Shown here in pieces: positions 17,774 to 24,830 of a stretch of DNA of 64,000 nucleotides. The notes beneath the pieces are model-generated. The model saw only the letters and a list, made by a program, of their open reading frames with translations. It was not told the DNA's origin and did no database searches. Source of the stretch: Gloeomargaritales cyanobacterium VI4D9 (GTDB lineage Bacteria; Cyanobacteriota; Cyanobacteriia; Gloeomargaritales; Gloeomargaritaceae). How positions within the stretch are numbered: the first letter of the stretch is position 1; every line of letters starts with the position of its first letter. The translations under genes and the position numbers were made by a program. Where the stretch lies: positions 372,001-436,000 of the forward strand of contig OV696605.1 of NCBI GenBank assembly GCA_927797885.1. The letters are read 5' to 3'.

Positions 17774-18277
17774 TTGCCTTCCACGTTTGACCCACCCAAG
17801 ATTGACGAGTTTTTGGCAGAACTTGCCGCCATTCAACAAACTGGCTCCAAACGCATTGCCCTGTTAGGTTCTCGTCACGTTCCCATTACCCATCAATATC
17901 TGATTGAATTGTTAGCCTATGCTTTGGTGTTGGCGGGCAATCGGGTGTTAACTTCCGGGGCAACGGGAGTAAATGCGGCGGTCATTCGAGGGGCAATGCG
18001 GGCTGACCCGAATTTATTAACAGTGATTTTGCCCCAAAGTTTAAGTAAGCAACCTCCTGAATCCCAGGAGCAACTCAAACAGGTAATGCATTTGGTGGAA
18101 AAACCCGAATACGATGAACTTCCCCTCGCCGAAGCCAGCACCCTTTGCAACAATGAAATTGTCTCCCGTTGTCAACAGTTAGTGTGTTTTGCATTTCACG
18201 ATAGTCATACCCTAATGGTCACCTGTCGGGAAGCGGAAGAGCAACGGAAAATCGTAACTTTGTTTTATTTCGATTGA
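17774..18277 (+). CDS. SLOG/DprA-like Rossmann-fold protein
   Basis: 167 residues, start taken as the TTG at 17774 because no ATG precedes the conserved region. The protein has a nucleotide-binding Rossmann-like core: KRIALLGSRHVPITHQYLIE, then VLTSGATGVNAAVIRGAMRA, LLTVILPQSL and a C-terminal CREAEEQRKIVTLFYFD. This pattern is that of the SLOG superfamily, to which DprA and LOG-type proteins belong. Cyanobacterial copies are often annotated as DNA recombination-mediator protein A, but it lacks the DprA winged-helix domain. A function in DNA uptake is unproven. Single gene, preceded by a repeat and a possible -10 element. Confidence 0.75.
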   Translation: MPSTFDPPKIDEFLAELAAIQQTGSKRIALLGSRHVPITHQYLIELLAYALVLAGNRVLTSGATGVNAAVIRGAMRADPNLLTVILPQSLSKQPPESQEQLKQVMHLVEKPEYDELPLAEASTLCNNEIVSRCQQLVCFAFHDSHTLMVTCREAEEQRKIVTLFYFD

Positions 18278-18343
18278 GGCTCAGTGAGGACGCACAAGAT
18301 TATTGAATAGTGAAGGTATTGGTAACTCCGGTTCCACCTTTAA

Positions 18344-18453
18344 GGCACTTCTAAAAATAGGTCACAGGAACATAGCCGCTGTCAAGCAAGCACCTGTGGT
18401 GTATGGTTCTCGATAATATGGGTACTCCAATGAGATGACCTTCTAGAGGTGCC
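18344..18453 (-). repeat. MITE-like element with GGCACTTCTA termini
   Basis: 110 bp bounded by GGCACTTCTA at 18344 and TAGAGGTGCC at 18453, an imperfect inverted repeat close to the GGGCACCTCTA ends of the IS5-family element at 51780-53022. The interior is homologous to 9525-9590 in the other orientation, including CTGTGACCTATTTTTAGAAG (read on the minus strand). No coding capacity. No convincing target duplication. It abuts the stop codon of the interrupted hydrolase gene. Confidence 0.72.
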
Positions 18454-18455
18454 GC

Positions 18456-19152
18456 TTAGTAACTCTGCCAACCCGTGTGAATTTGTTCTTTCTGTATTGC
18501 TTCCATATCCCCTTGTAGTAATAGGGCGGTCAACTTAGCCGTAATCTCATTTTCCCAATAAGAATTATGGGCATCAATTACCCCTAAAGCCATCCCCGCA
18601 TGAAGTTGTCCGAGCCACAATGCACTTAATTCGGGGAGATTGCCAAATTGCCAAATGTACTGATCCATAAATAAAAAAAAGGGTTGATTGCAATCATGTT
18701 TGATGGCACTCCCTAGTAGGTAGGCAACTGAGTCGGACGCATGAATTAAATTGAGCCATATTAATGGAGTTGGATTCTTACCATAGAGGTAATCAACAAT
18801 AGAAAAGTTAATATCTTGTTTTATTTTCATAAACAACAGGGGTGAACCCATCGTGACCAGTCCATGTAATTCAAGCTGGTATGATTCGTCCTGAAACAAT
18901 TGGCGAAACTCATGGGCAGGGTCGGTGGATGGCACATTTTGAGCGAAGAGCAAATCCCATAGGATTAAAGTACCTAAAGAATGGGCAATAATCACGATTT
19001 TTTGATCCCTGGGATGTTGTTTTACAAATGATTGGAATTGCTCTAAAATTTGTTTACGAATTTCAGCCCCTTTCTCCGTGTGCATATAGGTCAAAAAATC
19101 ACCAAAGAATTTACCAATAAAATCTTCTCGTAATTCTTGATAGCGATAAATA
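18456..19152 (-). pseudogene. alpha/beta-hydrolase gene, C-terminal fragment cut by IS4
   Basis: About 232 codons that read directly out of the insertion sequence (apparent N-terminal residues before IYRYQELRED are IS sequence). The lipase-type nucleophile elbow is present (VIIAHSLGTLILWDLL, serine in HSLG). A histidine-bearing C-terminus (VIDAHNSYWENEITAKL) could complete the triad. The N-terminal piece is at 20260-20514 on the same strand: the fragments are collinear and separated only by the 1107-bp element. The intact protein would be about 315-320 residues, an esterase/lipase-like protein of unknown substrate. Confidence 0.82.
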
Positions 19153-20259
19153 CACAAGTGTTGAATCCTGCAATAAAACTTTACATATTTAGGCGTGGGA
19201 CGACCCGATTGAGCCAATGGACAAAATTCCACTCCTGCCGTATTAAGATTTGTATATATCGGAACTTATCTGCCAATTTACTTCCGTACATCCGTGGAAC
19301 TTTTAACAGTTGCAATATCAAGTAAACTATTAAAATTACATAAATTTGAATGGTAATTCCATTCAAATTTTTACTCATCATTTTATCGAGCTTTAAGTTC
19401 ATCTTTAGAAATTTCCATAGTACCTCTATCGCCCAGCGTTGTCTATAGGCTTCCCCTATCTCTTCATTACTCATTACATCCTCAGGAATATTGGTAGCTA
19501 AATAATAGTCTACTTTCTGTTGAACATTGCCAAAACAAACTACTCTCGCCTTACCTCGTTCTGTGGTGATATGATAGTTTTCATCCCATTTCCAATTCGA
19601 CTTAATACGGATAATAAAAAGGGCATCATTTTCGATAAATTGTTCAAATACTTTGTGACTGCAAAACCCTCTATCCCCGACTGCGACTCCATTTTCCGGT
19701 AGCATTTTCACAATATCTTCACCAAAATTAATCTCATGTGCCTGTCCAGGACTAACAATTAAATGACCAGTAGATTTCGTATCTTGATTCAAAGTGGTTA
19801 TTAACTTTACTTGGCGATAGCCTTGGAGCCAAAATAACTTACTCATCAGCGGTATTACGGTAGCATCAAAAGGACATAAAACCAACCTCTTTTCAGGATG
19901 AGCTTCCTCAATATAATGCAATAATTATGATAAAGATGCATAAAAATTTGTGGGTCTCTTGTCTTGTTCGCCTTAGAAAACGTGGATAAGTCAACCTTAA
20001 TGCCCGCATGATTTAATTGGTAAAATAAGTCCCGTAAACTGTTGATTCCTTTGTCTAAAATGCCAGCAAACCAGATTGAACAAAATAAGCGAGAATTTAG
20101 AACTGGATAATCATTAGTTGGCAGGTCTTTGAGTAAAAATTTGACAATCCCGGGAAAAGAATTGAATTTCATAGTTGTTTCATGTTTTGGTTTATATGAA
20201 TTAGAATACCATATTTTGACCCCTCTTTTTCTGCCTTTACCTACCTTTCAACACTTCTG
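19153..20259 (-). mobile_element. IS4-family insertion sequence, copy 2 (complete, 1107 bp)
   Basis: Ends are set by comparison with copy 1 and by imperfect terminal inverted repeats: CACAAGTGTTGAATCC at 19153 inward and CAGAAGTGTTGAAAGG read inward from 20259. It carries one transposase frame with a -1 break. It splits a hydrolase gene. The bases flanking the two ends (GAAATAACC and TATTTATCG in transposase orientation) do not form a direct repeat, unlike a fresh IS4 insertion, so the site has probably been rearranged since. Confidence 0.88.
19181..20172 (-). pseudogene. IS4-family transposase with a -1 frame break
   Basis: Read from ATG 20172 the N-terminal part runs in one frame (start MKFNSFPGIVKFLLKDLP, typical for this IS4 group) to about 19925. 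Homology then continues in the -1 frame from HYIEEAHPEK to the stop at 19181. The catalytic triad is complete in the second frame: D in CPFDATVIPL, D in GDRGF, E in the YRQRWAIEVLWKFLK signature. No obvious slippery heptamer or stimulatory structure was seen at the join (AATTATTGCATT), so I favour a mutation over programmed frameshifting. The identity of the rest to copy 1 suggests recent spread. Confidence 0.8.
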
Positions 20260-20514
20260 GGTTATTTCTTTGATGTCCGAACGTACCCAATTAAAAAGTT
20301 GATCCGTTTGATTTTTGAACGTATGTCCCCAAAAACTAGAATAAAAGACTGGTATGGGGATGTTATTCGCTTTGTGATTCTTCTTGCTGGTTTCTTTTAC
20401 CACCGCATTGTGATTGGCTTTGGCTTCTAGGATCAACTCTTTGACTTTCTTCTTAAATTTGTCACCATAACCCGCATTTTGAGTGGCGACCCCGTGAATT
20501 AAAAATACCAACAT
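20260..20514 (-). pseudogene. alpha/beta-hydrolase gene, N-terminal fragment cut by IS4
   Basis: 85 codons from ATG 20514 (MLVFLIHGVATQNAGYGDKF), opening with the beta-strand and HG oxyanion segment typical of lipase-like alpha/beta hydrolases. It continues through PVFYSSFWGHTF to SDIKEIT, where the insertion sequence begins; the frame ends three codons inside the element. The C-terminal part is at 18456-19152. The promoter probably lies in the 150 bp towards 20665. Confidence 0.82.
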
Positions 20515-20664
20515 AAAAAGATGGAATTACCCGGTAAGCGGTTTTCCCCCAATTATACACAGGCTGATTCCCTGGTTCTGCTCAAGTGCTTTCTCAATCC
20601 AGGAAACCCCTGATGTACCCATTCCAGGGCATAATAATCAAGTGAATATGCTTATGGAAATCCA

Positions 20665-21141
20665 ATGGCAATCGAACAATTAACCCGTGGGCAGGCGTGG
20701 CTCCAGGAAGTTCTGAAATTGATGAGGATACCGGCATCGGTGACCCTTGACCCCCAACGGCAATGGCTGGTGATTGACACCCAAGACCCCCCAATGGTCA
20801 ATGCGCTCCTAGGCGACCAAGGAACGGTGTTGGATGCGTTGCAGTATTTGGCAAATGTGAATCTGAATCTGCATCTGCCGCCGGAGGAGCAATTTCCTTT
20901 TACCATCGAACTGGCTGGGTATCGGGCGAAACGTCAGCAGGAATTGGCAAATCTCGTCAGCCAAGTCGCCGCCCAGGTGCGTTCTACGGGGCAGGAGGTC
21001 GCCATCCCCAACCTCTCCGCCGCCGAACGTCGTCAGGTGCATACCCTCTTCCAGCAGTACCCGGACTTGGAAACGGTCAGTCGGGGTCAAGAACCGGAGC
21101 GCTATCTGGTGGTCTTACCCAAAACCAACACGCTAAGCTAA
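20665..21141 (+). CDS. Jag/KhpB-like RNA-binding protein (KH + R3H)
   Basis: 158 residues. A KH-type domain occupies roughly residues 20-80, with the GxxG loop as GDQG in ALLGDQGTVLDALQYLAN. It is followed by an R3H-like region (YRAKRQQELANLVSQ, then NLSAAERRQVHTLFQQYPDL). This two-domain order is that of KhpB/Jag, a cytoplasmic RNA-binding protein that partners KhpA and affects cell division and small-RNA biology in Firmicutes. The cyanobacterial role is not settled. psb28 follows after 25 bp, so the two are probably cotranscribed. Confidence 0.82.
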   Translation: MAIEQLTRGQAWLQEVLKLMRIPASVTLDPQRQWLVIDTQDPPMVNALLGDQGTVLDALQYLANVNLNLHLPPEEQFPFTIELAGYRAKRQQELANLVSQVAAQVRSTGQEVAIPNLSAAERRQVHTLFQQYPDLETVSRGQEPERYLVVLPKTNTLS

Positions 21142-21166
21142 ACAAACGGTTTTTTTGTAGGTGGTT

Positions 21167-21508
21167 ATGGCTTCTATTCAGTTTATCCGCGGGTTGGACG
21201 AAGAAACGGTGCCCGAAGTGTACCTGACCCGGGCGAAGGATGGCACGAATGGGACGGCACGGTTCCGGTTTGACCAGCCCAGAGCGTTTGACCGGGCGGA
21301 TGCCAGTATTGGCGACATTACTGGGATGTACCTGGTGGATGATGAGGGGGAGTTGGTGACCCGGGATGTGAACGCCCGGTTCTTGAATGGGAAACCCCAG
21401 GCGATTGAAGCCCGTTACATCATGCGTTCCCCCCAGGAGTGGGACCGGTTTATGCGTTTTATGGAGCGGTACGCCCGGGACATGGGGTTGGAATTTAGCC
21501 AAGCCTAG
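21167..21508 (+). CDS. psb28: photosystem II assembly protein Psb28
   Basis: 113 residues from ATG 21167 ([13 protein letters not shown]...). A GTG two codons upstream is possible but not family-like. Psb28 binds transiently to the CP47 side of photosystem II assembly intermediates on the cytoplasmic face of the thylakoid and protects the acceptor side. Diagnostic stretches are present: [17 protein letters not shown] near the middle and [21 protein letters not shown] at the C-terminus. It lies behind the KhpB-like gene. Its stop codon overlaps that of the convergent ctp gene by 4 bp. Confidence 0.95.
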   Translation: MASIQFIRGLDEETVPEVYLTRAKDGTNGTARFRFDQPRAFDRADASIGDITGMYLVDDEGELVTRDVNARFLNGKPQAIEARYIMRSPQEWDRFMRFMERYARDMGLEFSQA

Positions 21509-22824
21509 CCGGGGTTGCGCCCCGGTTGGGGAGTGCGGCTTTGGTTGCTGGCGGGTTTGGGTGGGGTACCGGCGGTGGTTTTGGTCAATAGTTCCACGGC
21601 ACGGGCGTAGGCGGGGTCCCGGCTCGTCGTGGTGTCCGCTGGGCGTTGGGCGAGGGCTTGCCGTTGCGCCCGGGAAATTTCCACGGTGACGTTGGGGCTG
21701 ATGCCTTTGCGGGCGATGTCCCGACCGGAGGGGGTGTAGTAGTGGGCAATGGTGACCGCCAGACCGGAACCGTCACTGAGCCGATGCACGGATTGCACCA
21801 GGGCTTTACCAAAGGTGGGACTGCCCACCACCACCGCCCGTTTGTGGTCCTGCAAGGCACCCGCCACGATTTCACTGGCACTGGCGGATTGGTGATCGAC
21901 GAGGATGGCGAGGGGTTCTCGGGCAAAGGCGGTGCCATTGGCATGGAAGACTTCCCGTTCCCCTTGCCGCCCCACGGTGCTGACGATCCGCCCCCGATCC
22001 AGCCACATCCGGGTAATTTCGATGCTGGAACTCAGCAGTCCGCCGGGATTGCCCCGTAAATCCAGGACGTAGGCTTGGGCACCCTGCCGCTGTAGGGATT
22101 GGATCGCCTGCCGCATTTGCTCCGTGGCGTGGGCGTTGAATCCCTGGAGGCGAATTAAACCGATGGCGCGCCCCTGCTCCCGTTTCAGGGCGTAATCCAC
22201 GATTTTGGTTTCAATCCACGCCCGGGTGACCTGGAGGGGGATGGTTTCGTTGGCGCGGCGAATTTCCAGCCGTAATACAGTCCCCACGGGACCCCGGATC
22301 AACTTGCTGGCATCCTCCAGGGTCATCCCCTTGGCACTCCGACCGGCCACGGAGACCAATTCATCCCCAGGGCGAATCCCCGCTTTAGCCGCCGGGGAAT
22401 TTTCCACCACATCGGCGATGAGAATGCGTTTTTCTTCCCGTTCCTCATCCAGCTTTAACCGTACCCCCACCCCGGAAAACTCCCCCGCCGTTTGGTTGGC
22501 CAGGGCTTGAAATTCCTGGGGGTCGAGAAAGCGGGTGTAGGGGTCGCCTAGTTTGCTAATTTCTGCCCGCAAGGCGGCGTAGGCCTGGGCGGTGGTGCTG
22601 TACTCCCTAGACAGCAAATCCTGCCGCACCTGTTGCCAATTCACCCGGTTGAATTTGGGGTCCACGTAGTGGGTGTTGATGATCTGCCACGCCTCATCCA
22701 AAATCCCTTTGGGGCTGTTTTCCAGGGGGGTTTGGGCCCCCAAGGGCATGGCCAGCCCGACGGTGGTTAGCCCGACCAATAAGCCTGTCCATGATGGTTT
22801 GGTTGGTTGTTTGGTTCTATCCAT
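21505..22824 (-). CDS. ctpB: carboxyl-terminal processing protease (S41A)
   Basis: 439 residues with a signal peptide (hydrophobic [17 protein letters not shown]), so lumenal or periplasmic. Order of domains: N-terminal helical part with [14 protein letters not shown]; a PDZ domain around residues 105-195 ([25 protein letters not shown]); the S41 catalytic core with [11 protein letters not shown], the serine in [14 protein letters not shown] and the lysine in [11 protein letters not shown]. The C-terminus is a proline-rich tail. CtpA matures the D1 protein and has CtpB/CtpC paralogues; the family is certain, the exact paralogue is not. Confidence 0.9.
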   Translation of the reverse strand: MDRTKQPTKPSWTGLLVGLTTVGLAMPLGAQTPLENSPKGILDEAWQIINTHYVDPKFNRVNWQQVRQDLLSREYSTTAQAYAALRAEISKLGDPYTRFLDPQEFQALANQTAGEFSGVGVRLKLDEEREEKRILIADVVENSPAAKAGIRPGDELVSVAGRSAKGMTLEDASKLIRGPVGTVLRLEIRRANETIPLQVTRAWIETKIVDYALKREQGRAIGLIRLQGFNAHATEQMRQAIQSLQRQGAQAYVLDLRGNPGGLLSSSIEITRMWLDRGRIVSTVGRQGEREVFHANGTAFAREPLAILVDHQSASASEIVAGALQDHKRAVVVGSPTFGKALVQSVHRLSDGSGLAVTIAHYYTPSGRDIARKGISPNVTVEISRAQRQALAQRPADTTTSRDPAYARAVELLTKTTAGTPPKPASNQSRTPQPGRNPG

Positions 22825-22946
22825 AGCCCACCCACTGTACTCACAAAGAATTCCTTTTAATGTAACCCATATTTTCGGGAGTCGCCCCCTTTTTCACTTC
22901 TTTTCACTTCAGGCTAAAATGGCGTTACCTACTCTATTTGCTTGCC

Positions 22947-23375
22947 ATGAGTCCCCCGTCCCGACCCTTGGAAGTCACCCCGGAAAATCTGGGGCGCATT
23001 TTGGATATTGTTGAGCGTCTCGCCCACGACAACCAGGCGCTCACCCACCAGGTGGAGTTGCTGATTCAGCAGGTGGAAGATGCCCACAATTGCATTCGGG
23101 AATTATCCAAACTGATCCGGGAAATCTGGGACAATTTGGAGGGACGCTGGGACCGCCTGGAGCAGGGGTTAGAGCATATTGATTCCCAACAGGATGGGCT
23201 ACAAGGCCGCTGTGACCATTTGATTACCCTGATGAGCCGCCCGTTTTGGCAACAACTCCAGGAAGCCAGTGCCCCGGAATGGATGGTGAAACAGGCCTTT
23301 GAGGAGTATGTCCGCCGGTTGAACCACGCCCTGGAGCAGGAACCGGAATCGCCGCCGGAGGAGGAACAGACCTAA
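22947..23375 (+). CDS. predicted coiled-coil protein, unknown function
   Basis: 142 residues from ATG 22947 (a TTG-type start three codons upstream is possible). Residues ~12-90 are rich in heptad-like leucines and polar residues (ILDIVERLAHDNQALTHQVE and following), suggesting a coiled coil. The C-terminus is acidic (PESPPEEEQT). A plausible -10 element, TAAAAT, lies at about 22913. I do not recognise a domain. The stop is followed after 3 bp by the start of the CobN-like gene, so the two are very probably translated from one message; the products may act together. Confidence 0.7.
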   Translation: MSPPSRPLEVTPENLGRILDIVERLAHDNQALTHQVELLIQQVEDAHNCIRELSKLIREIWDNLEGRWDRLEQGLEHIDSQQDGLQGRCDHLITLMSRPFWQQLQEASAPEWMVKQAFEEYVRRLNHALEQEPESPPEEEQT

Positions 23376-23378
23376 CCT

Positions 23379-24830
23379 ATGCCCGCTGGCCGTCGGGAGC
23401 AAATTGCGGCTTTGGAAACCCAGGCGGCTGTTTGGGTGGGGCAACTCTTGGCAGACGAACCCTATGACCCCCCTCCAGGCCCCCAAGCCCAACAGGTTTT
23501 GGATTGGGTGAAAACGACCCTTTTGCCCCGGGTACGGCAAACGCCCCAGGAATTGACCCATCTCTTGCGGGGGTTACAGGGGCATTATGTGCCCAGTGGC
23601 CCCGCGGGGGCACCCACCCGGGGTCGACCAGAGGTACTGCCCACGGGACGGAATTTTTACGGGGTGGATGGGCGGGCGATTCCCACGGAAACGGCTTGGC
23701 AGGTGGGGCAACGGGGGGCGCAGGCGGTGATTGACCGCTACACCCAAGACCAGGGGGAATACCCCCGCAGTTTGGCTCTGTCCGTGTGGGGAACGGCGAC
23801 GTTGCGGACGGGGGGGGAGGATTTTGCGGAAGCCCTGGCGCTGTTGGGGGTGCGCCCGGTGTGGGCTGGGCCGAGCCGCCGGGTGGTGGATTTTGAGATT
23901 TTGCCCCTGGAGTTCCTGGGTCGCCCGCGGGTGGATGTGACCCTGCGGGTGTCGGGGTTCTTTCGGGATAGTTTTCCCCACCTGCTGGATTTGTTTGACC
24001 AGGCGGTGCGGGCGGTGGCCCAGTTGCCCGAGTCCCCCCAGGAGAACCCTTTGGTGGTGCCAGCAACGGGATTGCCGTTAGAACAGATGTACCTGCGGGT
24101 GTTTGGCCCCAAACCGGGAAGCTACGGGGCGGGGTTGCAGGGATTGATTGCCGCCCAAAATTGGGAAACCCCTGCGGATTTGGCGACGGCTTTTATCAAT
24201 TGGAGTGGCTATGGTTATACTGGCTCGACCTGGGGGGAACCGGCCCGAGAGGCACTGATTCAACGGTTACAAAATACGCAAATTGTCTTGCATAACCAGG
24301 ACAATCGGGAGCATGATATTTTAGATTCCGATGATTATTACCAGTTTCAGGGCGGGTTGAGCGTGGCGATTCGCAGTTTAACCGGCCGATACCCCATCCT
24401 GTATCACGGGGACCACAGCCGCCCCCCCTACCTGAAAATCCGCACCCTCCAGGAGGAACTTCAGCGGGTCTATCGCTCCCGGGTGGTGAACCCCAAATGG
24501 ATTCAGGCGATGGTGCGCCACGGGTACAAGGGGGCGTTGGAATTGGCGGCTACGGTGGATTATCTGTTTGCCTACGATGCCACCACGGCCTGCGGCAGGG
24601 ACTATATGTATGCGGGCATGGCCCAAGCGTACCTGCTTGACCCGGCGGTGCAGGCGTTTTTGCGCCAGGCAAACCCCTGGGCCCTACGGGGGATGGCGGA
24701 ACGGTTGTGGGAGGCGCACCAGCGGGGTCAATGGTCGAACCCGGGCCCAAAGATATTAGCCGCCCTGCGCCATTTAATCCATGAAACGGAAGCCCTTATT
24801 GAACAACGGGGACAAACTGCCCCACCGTAG
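23379..24830 (+). CDS. CobN/ChlH-family chelatase, C-terminal part only
   Basis: 483 residues that align with the last third of CobN, the large subunit of aerobic cobaltochelatase. Recognisable stretches are GHYVPSGPAGAPTRGRPEVL, PTGRNFYGVDGRAIPTETAW, LSVWGTATLRTGGEDFAEAL, GRPRVDVTLRVSGFFRDSFP, and YGAGLQGLIA with YGYTGSTWG. Full CobN and ChlH proteins are about 1,250-1,400 residues; the N-terminal ~800 are absent. The start is supported by the preceding coiled-coil gene ending 3 bp upstream, and there is no insertion sequence nearby. It could be a split subunit or a paralogue with a new role. The 3' end overlaps the cheA-like gene by 35 bp, tail to tail. Confidence 0.85.
   Translation: MPAGRREQIAALETQAAVWVGQLLADEPYDPPPGPQAQQVLDWVKTTLLPRVRQTPQELTHLLRGLQGHYVPSGPAGAPTRGRPEVLPTGRNFYGVDGRAIPTETAWQVGQRGAQAVIDRYTQDQGEYPRSLALSVWGTATLRTGGEDFAEALALLGVRPVWAGPSRRVVDFEILPLEFLGRPRVDVTLRVSGFFRDSFPHLLDLFDQAVRAVAQLPESPQENPLVVPATGLPLEQMYLRVFGPKPGSYGAGLQGLIAAQNWETPADLATAFINWSGYGYTGSTWGEPAREALIQRLQNTQIVLHNQDNREHDILDSDDYYQFQGGLSVAIRSLTGRYPILYHGDHSRPPYLKIRTLQEELQRVYRSRVVNPKWIQAMVRHGYKGALELAATVDYLFAYDATTACGRDYMYAGMAQAYLLDPAVQAFLRQANPWALRGMAERLWEAHQRGQWSNPGPKILAALRHLIHETEALIEQRGQTAPP

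Noticed and set aside
19900-19935. Programmed frameshift site in the IS4 transposase
   Set aside because: No X-XXY-YYZ heptamer and no clear downstream structure; mutation is simpler, pending the sequence of copy 1.
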